Notes: generated by a model not told the origin, from the letters alone. DNA of 64,000 bases from Fulvia fulva (GCF_020509005.1 NC_063015.1:5194501-5258500); one strand, 5' to 3'; shown: positions 11,456 to 21,900, numbered from the stretch's first letter. Translations and numbers: made by a program.

Positions 11456-11470
11456 TCACAAAAGACCAAC
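11456..11470 (+). other. Primer-binding site, probably self-priming
   Basis: Two bases after the LTR lies ACAAAAGAC (11458-11466). Its exact reverse complement GTCTTTTGT is at 11348-11356, about 35-45 bp after the TATA box, at the expected 5' end of the transcript. That is the arrangement known from self-priming Tf1-type elements, where the RNA 5' end folds back on the primer site. I found no good match to a tRNA 3' end. Confidence 0.55.
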
Positions 11471-11497
11471 AAACCGTCAACCACTCGAGTCATCCTC

Positions 11498-12658
11498 ATG
11501 GGTGACCACGCCACCGATAGAGGTGTCAACCTCGACAACCAAGACACTCCATTCCACTTCAGTGAGTGGACTGACATCCCCTTCTCGAACGCCGCTGCCT
11601 TCGGTGCCTGGGCAAACGCCAACCCCGACACCGCCTACGCTCTCATCAACCGCACCGTCTCCTCTTTCCGCGAGACCGCCCAGCAGGTCGAGCAAGCAAA
11701 CAACCAAGCAACATACCTTCAAGGTATTGTGAACACCTTCCAGAACCTCGCCCCGCACGCCGACGACAACCGCCGCCAGCACTTCTCCAAGAAGGTCAAC
11801 GACCCAGACGAGTTCGACGGCAACAAGAGCAAGTTTGAGGCATTTGAGACACAGCTCACCATCAAGCTGTTGGCTAATGCCGACCACTTTCCGCAAGAGA
11901 AGGACAAAGTCACGTACGTCTTCTCCCTCCTTCGGGGAGACGCCGCGGCTCAGGTACAACACTACATCGACAACGCCACGCAGACTATCGGCTGCCCGGA
12001 CGTCCTCACCTTGATGCAGGACCTCCGTGCTGCCTTTGGTGATCCAGACCGTAGAGCCACCGCCCAGAACGCCATCCACAACCTCCTCCAGAAGAACAAG
12101 AGCTTCGCCGAGTACCTCGCGGCCTTCAACCGCGACATCGGGTTCACCGGCTACAACGAAGAGACCAAGAAGAGCACTCTCCGCCGTGGTTTGTCAGCAG
12201 AGCTTCTTCGAGCCCTCGAGGACAAGGACGTCGGTGCTATGAGCTTCCGTGAGCTCGTCGAGACCTGCCAGCGCCTCGACTCCAACATGAAACACACGGC
12301 CTCTCTCCTCGCTTCCCGTTCTCAAGGTCGTCAGCCTCGTGGTCCCGGAAGCCACTTCGCTGCTCCACTAGGCGCCGCCGCTCCTACGGCTCTCCCTCCC
12401 GTCTCTGTAGGTGACGCTATGGATCTCAGCGCTGGTGCCGCCGTCCCTCGAGTCCAGGGCCTCGTCAACGGTAAGCTCACTCCCGAAGAGAAGCTTCGCC
12501 GTCGCCAGGCCGGACTCTGCACCTACTGCGGCGGTCCAGGCCACATCGCAGCCAACTGTCCGCAGCTCGCTGCCCGTAACGCCCGCAACCCGGTTCGCGG
12601 CGCTGTCGGCGCTATCGAGCCTGCTCCTGCTGCTCCCGCTGAGCAGGAAAAAGCCTAG
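11498..12658 (+). CDS. gag: Gag polyprotein of the intact Gypsy
   Basis: Gag forms the virus-like particle that packages the element RNA. The ATG at 11498 is the first one beyond the LTR and primer site; the frame is open further upstream (ATG 11384), but that start lies within the LTR. The 386-residue protein has a retrotransposon gag core (KVNDPDEFDGNKSKFEAF.., YVFSLLRGDAAAQV) and a C-terminal CCHC zinc knuckle (CTYCGGPGHIAANC, 12518-12559), followed by an Ala/Pro-rich tail. It ends with TAG at 12656-12658, overlapping the pol frame by 16 nt at an A-rich site, which suggests Gag-Pol is made by -1 frameshifting. No internal stop or RIP damage is seen. Confidence 0.95.
   Translation: MGDHATDRGVNLDNQDTPFHFSEWTDIPFSNAAAFGAWANANPDTAYALINRTVSSFRETAQQVEQANNQATYLQGIVNTFQNLAPHADDNRRQHFSKKVNDPDEFDGNKSKFEAFETQLTIKLLANADHFPQEKDKVTYVFSLLRGDAAAQVQHYIDNATQTIGCPDVLTLMQDLRAAFGDPDRRATAQNAIHNLLQKNKSFAEYLAAFNRDIGFTGYNEETKKSTLRRGLSAELLRALEDKDVGAMSFRELVETCQRLDSNMKHTASLLASRSQGRQPRGPGSHFAAPLGAAAPTALPPVSVGDAMDLSAGAAVPRVQGLVNGKLTPEEKLRRRQAGLCTYCGGPGHIAANCPQLAARNARNPVRGAVGAIEPAPAAPAEQEKA
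12643..12658 (+). promoter_or_regulatory. Probable -1 ribosomal frameshift window between gag and pol
   Basis: The pol frame opens after a TGA at 12640-12642 and gag closes at 12656-12658, so any shift must occur here. The gag codons CAG GAA AAA GCC TAG include the run GGAAAAA at 12646-12652. Slipping back one base puts ribosomes into the pol frame without a break. The heptamer is not a textbook XXXYYYZ site but allows A-site re-pairing. Confidence 0.6.
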
Positions 12659-15600
12659 GTCTTCCTCATCGACGCGATGAAGACCAAGAACAACGTTTAC
12701 CGAAAGTGAAGAGAGGAAAGAAGTTGAGGATCAATACAGCACAGCTAGACCTGTACGACGAGACGGGCAAGGACCACGCTTGCAAACCGTTCGTCACGAA
12801 TGTAAATATCGGCTCAAAGAAACTCTCTTCTTCCAATCTCACTCTCATGGACACTGGCGCACTAGGCGAGTCTTTTATGGACTATAAACTCGCGACCTCT
12901 CTCAACCTCGAACCCCAGGAACTGAAGTACCCTCGCACCCTTGAACTCTTTGACGGCACGGAGACTACCACTGGTAAGATTACTCATGTTGTACACACGT
13001 CAATCACCCTCGGAGGCAAGCGTATGTCGATCACCAGCTTCCTTACGTCCCTACCGCATCAGAAGTTTATCCTCGGCCTCCCCTGGTTCAGACGACACCG
13101 ACCTATCATCGACTGGACTTCCCTTACTGTCAGCTTCCCTCCAGAAGTTCCTCCGGCACCTCCGCCTTCTCCGCCGCCTCAGCGCGGTCCTGAGTATACC
13201 AAGATCTTCCAGGTGAACGCCGCTGCCTTCACCACTGCTGCTAAGCAGCCCAAAGCTCAAGTCTTCGCCGCCTCTCTCCGCGATATCGACATCGCCCTCG
13301 AGAAGCTCGACAAGAAGCGTACACCTACCGACCCTGCTACGAAGGTCCCTCCTTGGGCACACCACATCCTCCACGTATTCGATGCTAAAGCCGCAGACGA
13401 GCTGCCTCCTCATCGCCCTCACGACCACAAGATTGAGCTAGAAGAAGGTGCAGAGACACCGTTCGGACCGTTATATTCCATGTCCCGAGAAGAGCTTATC
13501 GTCCTCAAGAGATACCTCGAAGAGAACCTAAAGAAGGGGTTCATTCGAGCGAGCCGTTCCAGCGCTGGCAGTCCCGTCATGTTCGTCAAGAAGCCCGGCG
13601 GTGGTCTACGCTTCTGCGTAGACTACCGAGGCTTGAACGCTGTTACAAAGAAGAACCGCTACCCAATACCGTTGATTCAGGAGACGCTCGAGCGCCTCTC
13701 TAAGGCCAAGTACTTCACCAAGCTCGATGTCATCGCTGCGTTCAACAAGTTACGAATGGCAGAAGGACACGAGTATCTCACAGCCTTCCGTACTCGCTAC
13801 GGGCTGTTCGAGTCGCTCGTTATGCCCTTCGGCGTTTGTAACGGGCCTAGTACCTTCCAGAACTTCATTAACGACATCCTTCAGGAGTTCCTCGATCAGT
13901 TCTGCACTGCCTACATCGACGACATCCTAGTCTATAGCGAGACCAAGGAGGAGCACCGCGAGCACGTCTGTAAGGTCCTTCAGAAGCTCGCAGACGCCGG
14001 CTTGCAGCTCGACATCGACAAGTGCGAGTTTGAGAAGACCGAAGTCAAGTTCCTTGGTTTGATCATTACCGCAGACGGCATCAAGATGGACCAAGAGAAG
14101 ATCGACGCTATCGTCGAATGGGATGCTCCTACGAACGTCAAAGAGGTCCAGGGTTTCCTAGGCTTTGCCAACTTCTACCGCCGCTTCATCCACGCATTTT
14201 CGGGCGTGGTACGCCCTTTGACGAAGCTCACGCGCAAGGGTGAGAAGTTCGCCTGGACCGACGAATGCCAGGAGGCTTTTGACTTGCTCAAAGCGAAGTT
14301 TGTTGAGAACCCGCTTCTACGGCACTTCGATTTCGAACTGGAGACCCGTGTAGAGACCGACGCATCCGACGGCGTGGTGGGCGGTGTCCTGCTACAACGC
14401 CGCTCGCCTGAATCCCCCTGGTTACCTGTCGCCTTCCTCTCCAAGAAGATGACCGCCACGGAGTGTAACTACGAGATCTACGACAAGGAGCTTCTCGCCA
14501 TCGTCAAAGCTTTCGAAGAGTGGCGCCCCGAGCTCGAAGGCTCTGCTATGCCCGTCCAAGTAAGCTCCGACCATAAGAACCTCGTCTACTTTATGAAGAG
14601 CAAGCTGCTCAATCGTCGCCAGGCCCGCTGGAGCGAGTTCCTCTCCCGGTTCAACTTCGTGATCTCGTACACGCCCGGCAAGGCCAACTCGATGGCCGAC
14701 GCCCTTACCCGCCGCCCTGGTGACTCTCCAGTTGATCGAAGAGGGGGCCGGCAAATCGCAGGGCAACAAGTCATCAAAGAGCACAACCTCTCTTCCGAGC
14801 TTCGAGAGTACCTATCGAATGGCCAGCCTACGCTCGCCGCTTCCTTTGCTACTCTCGTGCTCGCTCCTGCCTACCTTGACGAGAGTGACGATGAATCCGA
14901 GCCTGAAGAATACGCCTCGGACGCTGAGGACTTGAACGACGATGAAGAGGGCTCAGTAACGACCGACGGCTCATCCGAATCAGACTTTGAGGGGTTTGAT
15001 AATGAGGAGCAGCCCGAAGGCATCATGGCACGAGTACGAACAGCGTACGATGCCGACATAGACGCCCAAGAGTTAGTTCAGGCCCTTGAATCTGGCGCGA
15101 GGACATTCCCGGGCTTCTCGCTGTCCGAGTGCGAGCTCCAGGAAGGTGTCGTCTACTTCCGTAAGAAGCTTTACGTACCGCAGCCCGAAGGCTCTAATAT
15201 CCGAGCTGAGATTCTTCAAATCATCCACGACTCCGCCTCTGGGGGTCACCCAGGCGTAGCCAAGACCCACAAGCTCCTCGCTAGGTATTACTGGTGGCCG
15301 CATTCCTGGAAGGACGTCCGCCGCTACGTGCTGAACTGCGCTGCTTGCCGAAGAGCCAAAGCTAACCGCCACCGTCCCCACGGTCTCTTGCACCCTCTCC
15401 CGGCTCCTGATCGTCCGTGGAAGCACATCACTATGGACTTTATCACCGATCTTCCTCACGGCAAGACCTTCAGCGGCGTGAAAGCAAAGGCCCTTCTAGT
15501 GATCGTGGACCGTCACTCCAAGGACCGGTACATGATCCCGTGCTGGAGCATGACCGCAAAGGAGACTGCTCGCTTGTTCTACGAATTCGTCTGGCGCTTT

Positions 15601-17082
15601 CAAGGCCTCCCGGATAGCATCACCTCTGACAGAGGCACCCAGTTCATCTCGCACTTCTGGAAGCGTCTGTGTGCTATCCTGGGCATCAAGCATAACCTCT
15701 CGACCAGTTTTCAGCCACAGACCGACGGCCAGACCGAAATTACGAACGCTATCCTCGAGCAGGTCCTTCGTTGCTTCGTCGACTACCACCAGAAGGATTG
15801 GCCTCAGCATATCCCTGCGGTGGAGTTCGCTACTCGTAACTGGGACTCGGAGACTACTGGCTACTCTCCCTTCTATACTACGAGAGGTTACCACCCTCGT
15901 ACAGGCATGGAACCAGAAGAACCTCTCCCGCCTACCGAAGACGCAAACGAGCAAGCAGCAGACGAGTTCGCTACTATGCTCTCACAGATCCATGAAGAAG
16001 TTCACGACGAGATGGTGTACGCACAAGCAATCTACGAGGATCAAGCCAATCGTCGTCGCCAGCCAGCTCCCGACTACCAAGTAGGCGATATGGTCTACCT
16101 CAACTCCAAGAACATCAAGACAGACCGCCCCTCCAAGAAGCTGAACTGGAAGAACCTAGGTCCTTTTGAGATCACCGAGCGTATCAGTTCACACGCCTAC
16201 CGTCTAGCTCTTCCTGCGAACATAAAGATCCACGACGTCTTCCATCCCGTACGCCTTCGGCCGTCGGCTGAGGACCCATTCCCGAACCAAAACCAAGACA
16301 TGCCAGGTCCTCCCGATGAAGTAGAAGTCGACGAGCCTGTTAACCTACCTTCTGACGACTATGCCGTCCGCAAGATCCGGGGAATCCGCGTAGAGCCCAA
16401 CGACGTTGAAGGACTACCGCCGATCAAGTATGAAGTCGAATGGCAAGGTTGCCCTGAGTGGGATACCTCATGGGAACCTATCCAACATATCATCTTCAAT
16501 CGTCAAGCAATCGAAGAATACCACGCCCGCGCAGACGGCCCAGAAGTCAACATCGGCAGGCTCTTCGAATCTGAGCTTTTCGACGGGGCTTACCAATGGT
16601 GTATCGACCATGACATCAGGCCTAGGCCTGGTACTGAAGCTGAACATCCTCGATATGTGGAACTACTACGGCTTCGTAGGAACTCAGCTTTGTTCGGGGG
16701 GGCTACTGTCATGGTCTCCCCACAGAGTGTACAGAAGGTGGGGACAGAAGAGCCTCAGAGTGCTCAGAAGTCGTCAAGAAGTGACAGTCCAGCTTGGTGT
16801 GTGAGCGCCAAGAATCACATGCCCCGCAACATTCGCTACGGGACCCAGCCCTCCAAATTCACCCCTCTACCAAACCTTGACAGATTCACTTCGGCTCGTG
16901 ACTGTGTGACTCACGGCACTCCCGCGAGCACCCGCGACTGCGCTGGACCCTGGAAGAAGCACGTGGAAGACTCGGAACGTAGGGCAGGTTGGAATAAGGT
17001 TTTGAGCAAAGCTGCTGAGCGCGGCTTCGCACGGGTTAGCCCTGTTGATGCGGGGACACGCACTCGCGAGGGTCGCGTATAA
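12643..17082 (+). CDS. pol: Pol polyprotein (protease, RT, RNase H, integrase, chromodomain)
   Basis: One uninterrupted frame, about 1,480 codons if entered by -1 frameshift, with no ATG at its head. Domains in order: aspartic protease with DTG at 12850-12858; reverse transcriptase with VDYRGLNAVTKKNRYPIP and active site YIDD at 13912-13923; RNase H (VETDASD near 14350, [12 protein letters not shown] near 14468); integrase HHCC zinc finger (near 15230-15350) and D,D,E core (MDFITDLP near 15432, SDRGTQF near 15627, TDGQTE near 15720); a GPY/F-like module; and a chromodomain at about 16360-16530 (YEVEWQGCPEWDTSWEP). Chromodomains of such integrases bind heterochromatin marks and guide insertion. 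The frame does not stop before the 3' LTR: the last ~125 codons lie in the LTR. No disabling mutation is visible. Confidence 0.95.
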   Translation, partial: AGKSLGLPHRRDEDQEQRLPKVKRGKKLRINTAQLDLYDETGKDHACKPFVTNVNIGSKKLSSSNLTLMDTGALGESFMDYKLATSLNLEPQELKYPRTLELFDGTETTTGKITHVVHTSITLGGKRMSITSFLTSLPHQKFILGLPWFRRHRPIIDWTSLTVSFPPEVPPAPPPSPPPQRGPEYTKIFQVNAAAFTTAAKQPKAQVFAASLRDIDIALEKLDKKRTPTDPATKVPPWAHHILHVFDAKAADELPPHRPHDHKIELEEGAETPFGPLYSMSREELIVLKRYLEENLKKGFIRASRSSAGSPVMFVKKPGGGLRFCVDYRGLNAVTKKNRYPIPLIQETLERLSKAKYFTKLDVIAAFNKLRMAEGHEYLTAFRTRYGLFESLVMPFGVCNGPSTFQNFINDILQEFLDQFCTAYIDDILVYSETKEEHREHVCKVLQKLADAGLQLDIDKCEFEKTEVKFLGLIITADGIKMDQEKIDAIVEWDAPTNVKEVQGFLGFANFYRRFIHAFSGVVRPLTKLTRKGEKFAWTDECQEAFDLLKAKFVENPLLRHFDFELETRVETDASDGVVGGVLLQRRSPESPWLPVAFLSKKMTATECNYEIYDKELLAIVKAFEEWRPELEGSAMPVQVSSDHKNLVYFMKSKLLNRRQARWSEFLSRFNFVISYTPGKANSMADALTRRPGDSPVDRRGGRQIAGQQVIKEHNLSSELREYLSNGQPTLAASFATLVLAPAYLDESDDESEPEEYASDAEDLNDDEEGSVTTDGSSESDFEGFDNEEQPEGIMARVRTAYDADIDAQELVQALESGARTFPGFSLSECELQEGVVYFRKKLYVPQPEGSNIRAEILQIIHDSASGGHPGVAKTHKLLARYYWWPHSWKDVRRYVLNCAACRRAKANRHRPHGLLHPLPAPDRPWKHITMDFITDLPHGKTFSGVKAKALLVIVDRHSKDRYMIPCWSMTAKETARLFYEFVWRFQGLPDSITSDRGTQFISHFWKRLCAILGIKHNLSTSFQPQTDGQTEITNAILEQVLRCFVDYHQKDWPQHIPAVEFATRNWDSETTGYSPFYTTRGYHPRTGMEPEEPLPPTEDANEQAADEFATMLSQIHEEVHDEMVYAQAIYEDQANRRRQPAPDYQVGDMVYLNSKNIKTDRPSKKLNWKNLGPFEITERISSHAYRLALPANIKIHDVFHPVRLRPSAEDPFPNQNQDMPGPPDEVEVDEPVNLPSDDYAVRKIRGIRVEPNDVEGLPPIKYEVEWQGCPEWDTSWEPIQHIIFNRQAIEEYHARADGPEVNIGRLFESELFDGAYQWCIDHDIRPRPGTEAEHPRYVELLRLRRNSALFGGATVMVSPQSVQKVGTEEPQSAQKSSRSDSPAWCVSAKNHMPRNIRYGTQPSKFTPLPNLDRFTSARDCVTHGTPASTRDCAGPWKKHVEDSERRAGWNKVLSKAAERGFARVSPVDAGTRTREGRV

Positions 17083-17226
17083 ATATCTGGCCTTCCCCAG
17101 GCCTCTCTTGCTTTCTTCGTCTTTTGTTTTGTGTAGCAATCATACCATACCCTTTTGCATCTGCACTTCGCACCTGCATTCTCGCTTTCACCCTTGCATC
17201 TCACAGGCCAGGCTCTCGCCCTGACA
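16707..17226 (+). repeat. 3' LTR of the intact Gypsy
   Basis: Identical by eye to 10936-11455. It is preceded by a G-rich tract (CGGGGGGG, about 16695-16702) serving as the likely polypurine tract, and followed by TATAG. Confidence 0.95.
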
Positions 17227-17231
17227 TATAG
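17227..17231. repeat. Right target-site duplication TATAG of the intact Gypsy
   Basis: It matches 10931-10935 exactly. Confidence 0.93.
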
Positions 17232-17460
17232 CAAGCTCTACTTGACTACGGTGGTTAGAATAAGCTTAGACTCCCCGAGTCTATTAGTAGCGTTCCGTAT
17301 AGTAGACTCTCCGAGTCTATTAGTACGTCACCGTAAGGATTCCGGGTATAGGGTATAATACCCTACGTCGTACTTCCTTAGTATATCGATGTCCTATTAA
17401 GCAAACCCGGGCTTATAACCTATTAAACAGGTATAGTATATATATATATATACGGGAAGA
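17232..17460 (-). other. Leader, primer site and LTR stub of the split minus-strand element
   Basis: On the plus strand CCCGGGCTTATAACC (about 17408-17422) is followed by TATTAAACAGGTA. This matches the primer-site/LTR junction of Copia-1 at 30446-30475, allowing for C-to-T changes. So 17423 onward is the 3' edge of a 5' LTR, and 17232-17422 is the untranslated leader that once joined 10930. A TA repeat (about 17430-17451) follows, where LINE copy 2 begins. Confidence 0.55.
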
Positions 17461-17669
17461 AGGACTTACCGCCCGGACGGAATTATCGATCTCTACGCCA
17501 AAACACGACACATTCGAAAGCTCTTATTAAGGCCATTCCAACGATATACAAAGCAGGCCACTGCCCCTAGGACTGAGGGAGTTCTACCTCATTCAATCTA
17601 GATAGCTTGAAGCTCTCTTCACCCTGTTTCTTCAGCTCCAAACGCCGCGGAGGTGCCTAGCTACATTAG

Positions 17670-18961
17670 GCAACTCCTAGGCAATGGCAGCCTAGGCTAC
17701 GGTACTAACGGCGCCTACGGCCCTATAGGCGAAGCCCCCCCAAGACAACTGGCAGCAACTTATAGAGGACGCAAAAAGTATAGAAACTAACGATCAGCTC
17801 CCTTACCGGTCTCTACAGGTAATGATCACTTAGCTACGTACGGCGCTTGTACTGTCGTATTACCGAGGGCAACAAGAAATGAGGACGACGTCCTAGGCGA
17901 TTAGCAAGGCCACCCGGAATCAACACCCCTATAGCTGGGCATCGGTCGCGGCATCGATACTAGGCCCCCGCCTAACGCACGATACAGTTACGATCCGCAT
18001 TGCAGCAAAGGAAGACTAGGCCGAAGTTGCGAAGCTATCGAACAAGGAGCTCGCCTAACGAATCAACCAACCAGGGGTAGTCGCAGTGAACCAACAGTCT
18101 AACGGCACTCTATAGATCTATACTAGCTCTGCTACTGCTAGGAGGCACCTAGAGGCACAGCCACAGTGGGCATCTAAGGTTGCGGCATCAGCGAAGGTCT
18201 CAACGAAACAATTCACGATCCTAGTCCACGACATGCCTAAGGAGTTTGACCCAACCAACTAGGGTCACCTACGCGCTCTCTAAGAGGACAACCCGGTCAC
18301 TCTTAACTCTCTAATCCAGAAGGCGACTTGGCTCCATAGGAAATGGCCAGAAGGCAAGAAGGCCTCGGCGCTAATAGTATAGCTACAAGACGCGAAAGCG
18401 GCGGATCTAGCGATAGAACAAGGCCTGGTCTAGCAATACAGCCTCAAGACAGTAGAAAAGCACTCCTCATCCTTTCGTGTCCTCTAATGCTTCAAATGCT
18501 AACAGTATGGACACCAAACCTACACGTGCACAAACAAGCAGGCCTGCTCGAACTGTGCAGGAGACTATATGTCTAGGGACTGTACATCGACTACGAGACG
18601 GTGCGCGAACTGTCCGGGGCACCACCTATCGTATAGTACGGAATGCCCACAGCGGAAACTAGCGAAAAACAAGGCAATCACAAACAGAACCGTCGCCCTA
18701 ATATTCTACGGCGACCGTGAGGCTAGCCCACACCGGAACCAACTAGCGGCGGTCGGGCACAAGCGCCCTAGGGCCGAGAACGATGTAAAGGATGCGCAGC
18801 CTAGGGCGTACGGGAGGCCACGTGCTCTGCTAGCTGCGGCGAGGGAATCTAACCAGGCCCGGCTCCCCTTTAGTACACAGCCGATAGGCGTAGACCAGGA
18901 CGCACAGGGCAGTAGGACATAGGACGATACAGAGGAAATGATTGTCGATGCCGATGACTAG
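17670..18961 (+). pseudogene. LINE family A ORF1 (RNA-binding, zinc knuckles)
   Basis: The frame reads as an ORF1 with an RNA-recognition-like middle (VSTKQFTILVHDMPKEF near 18200) and three cysteine-rich knuckles at about 18490-18660 (CFKC..YGHQTYTC, CSNCAGDYMSRDC, CANCPGHHLSYSTEC). Several TAG codons interrupt it, including within the first knuckle. It ends with TAG at 18959-18961 and overlaps the candidate ORF2 starts at 18948 and 18954, as expected for LINEs that couple translation of the two frames. ORF1 proteins coat the element RNA. The start is not clear, so the left limit is approximate. Confidence 0.75.
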
Positions 18962-21900
18962 CCTCGACACGCTTAGCATCATCCAGTATAACGTTAACCA
19001 TAGCAAGGATATAGTCCAGAACCATTTCCTACACGAGGCGGACCCGCGCGTCCACTACGTCCTTGCAATCCAGGAGCTATGGATTAACCCGCACCATAAG
19101 AGACCAACGACCTGCAAGTCACTAGGCTACACGACATGCCTACGAGGCGACGGCAGACCCCGCACGTGCTTCTATGTCAGCAAGGACATACTAGAATCCG
19201 ACTGGGAGGTAGTGTACTACGTAGACGAAGAAGGCGGGGGCGATATTACCTCCCTCTACGTGGGTAGCACCTGGATACACAACCTATATATGCAACCGCT
19301 AGCCTCGAGGTCTAGCCGTGACCTAGGGGTCTGCAGACACCTAGACAGTGCGCTTAAGAGACAAGGGTGCCACATCGTAGTAGGAGACTTCAACATACAC
19401 CACCCTTCCTAGGAAAGCCTTATGCAGCCGTACCCTATAGCCGACGAAGTACTCGACTTGATGGCGAGCAACGTAATTGCCCTCAATACCCCGAAGGACC
19501 TGGGCACCTGGAAGAGAGGGGGACTCCAAGGCACGATCGACCTCTCCTGGATCTCAGATAGCCACTACTACACGGTAACCTACTGTGGGATCGAACATGA
19601 ACTCGAGGCGTCGTCAGACCACATGCCAGTCAGGACCTCTATTGCGACACAGATACAACGCACACTAGCGAGAACCCCTAAGCCAAACTGGGGAAAGGCC
19701 CACTGGGCCAACATCCAGGCGTACCTCGATGACTCTAAGAGGCTAGTCCAGATCGCGTAGCAGCAATACAACAGTAAAGACGAGATTGACGAAGCAGTCC
19801 AGGGGTTGACAGACGAAATAAGAAAAGCGACCTCACTTCACGTTCCGCTTGCCCAACTAACGACATAGTCCAAACCATACTGGACGCCGGAGTGCACTGC
19901 GGTAGTAAGAGAAGCAAGGAGAGCCCGCCGGGTGTGGACGAGCAGCTATAGCGAGGAGGCCTGGAACGTATACAGGGAGGCATGCTAACAGAAGAAAGCC
20001 ATAATACGGAGGGAGAAAGCAGTCGGCTAGAGGGTCACAGTGGAAGAAATCGCCGGCAAGCTAGAGAGGATGTGGAAGCTAGCGAAATGGGCCCGACAGG
20101 ACCCTACACAGGGCCCCTCCTTCTCTATCCTAGCGCTACAATCGCCTAGTGGCCCGGTTAGCGACCCCGAGGCCAAGGCGCGTCTACTGGCTAGCAAGTT
20201 CTTCCCACCCCTAGTCGAGGCTGATCTAAGCGACATAAACAGCTCTACTCCCCTAGCCCCTAGCATCGCGGTCCAACAGGAGGTGTCCGAGGGAGAAGTT
20301 GCCGCTGTGCTAAGGAAGTTGCCGGCGAAGAAAGCCCCGGGGCCGGATAGGATCCTAAACGAGCTACTAAAGAAGTGTAGAGATCAACTAGCCCTAGCAG
20401 TTACAGCGATCTTCAACGCCTGCCTACAGACCGGATACCACCCGATAGCTTTTAAACAATCGACGACAGTGGTCCTACGCAAGCCGCAGAAGGAAGACTA
20501 TACGCAGGTGAAGTCGTACCGCCCAATTGCGCTCCTTAACACTCTTAGGAAGGCGCTTAAGAAGCTAGTTATAACGAGACTCTCCGAGGCGGTAGAGGAA
20601 CACTCCCTACTCCCGGACACCTAGATAGGTGCGCGCCTATAGCGATCGACGCTATCCGCGATAGAACTTATCACCTCTTAGGTAAAGGCTATCTAGTATA
20701 AGAATAGGGACAAGGTGGCTTCCTTACTTAGCCTAGACATATCGGGAGCCTTCGACTACGTGTCATACCCGCGGCTACTCTATATCCTAAGGTCGAAAGG
20801 ACTCCCTAAGTAGCTTATTAACTTCGTACGGTCCTACCTCCAAAACCGTAGTACGTCGATCCTAGTCGGCTAGTATAGAAGCCCATTTTAAGCAGTCTAT
20901 ACTAGAATCCCGTAAGGCTTAACGCTAGCACCTATTCTGTTCCTCTTCTTTATAGCGACGCTGCTCCTAGCCCTAGAATCCCAGAACACCGCTACGAGCG
21001 GCTTCGTAGACGACATAAACATCCTAGCGTAGTCTTCCTCGACTAAGGAGAACTATAGGCTACTAGAAGAGAAGCACAAGATCTGCGAGGACTGGGCTAG
21101 GAGGCACGGGGCTCGGTTTGCCCCAGAAAAGTACAATCTGATACACTTTACGCGCCGGCCACGGTTCCACAATATGCAAGCTTCTATCCAGATATAGGGG
21201 CACACGACTAACCCGGCAAATCAGCTCAGGATCCTCGGACTATGGGTGGACCCGGCGCTACGGTGGAGGAAGCACGTACAGGCAATATTACGGAAAGCTG
21301 AACAGAATATAGCATCATGCCAGAGGCTCACTGCGTCTATATAGGGGGCGGACTTCCGGCAGTCACGACTTCTATATACGGCTATTGTACGGCCAGTCCT
21401 TACCTATAGCAGCCAAGTGTGGTCCTTAGGCGAGAGGGCCTGCCTATCGAAGGGACTCGTCGCGCCGCTAGCGAAGATCCAAAACTAATGCCTAAGGAAG
21501 GTCACCGGGGCATATAAGTCGACACTAACGAGGATGCTTGAGCACGAGACCGCTATACCGCCGATCGACCTATACATCTAGGGACTACGGACCTCCTACT
21601 TAGGCAAGTCGGCACAGTACCTAGTACAGAAGGTCATCGCCAGTGCAGTCGCAAGGGCCCGCGAATCAGTACTAGCGCATAAGGGCATTCGACCCGGAAA
21701 CGAGCCGAACTACCGGGCAAGGGACGAACAGCTAGCAACACAATAGGAAGGTGAGAAATCGTTTGTAGAGCAACTATGGAAAGAGAGGTGGAACAACCAG
21801 GTTGTAGGGCATAGTGGACGCCCTTAGCCAGCGGGACAACCTAAGGAATGGTCAGCTACAAAATCCGCGGTCAAGCACCCCCCGAAGCTCATCTACTACC

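Larger units (their letters stand above)
10936..17226 (+). mobile_element. Intact Ty3/Gypsy chromovirus, likely recent
   Basis: A complete 6,291-bp element: 520-bp LTRs that look identical by eye, TG..CA ends, a matching TATAG duplication, a primer-binding site, intact gag, intact pol and a C-terminal chromodomain. There is no RIP signature; CA and TG dinucleotides and Gln/Trp codons are plentiful. It split the leader of the older minus-strand Gypsy. Identical LTRs and open frames suggest very recent insertion and possible activity. Confidence 0.96.

Noticed and set aside
11096..11631. Long minus-strand frames opposite the Gypsy LTR and gag
   Set aside because: Shadows of a GC-rich coding strand; the LTR portion recurs unchanged in the 3' LTR.
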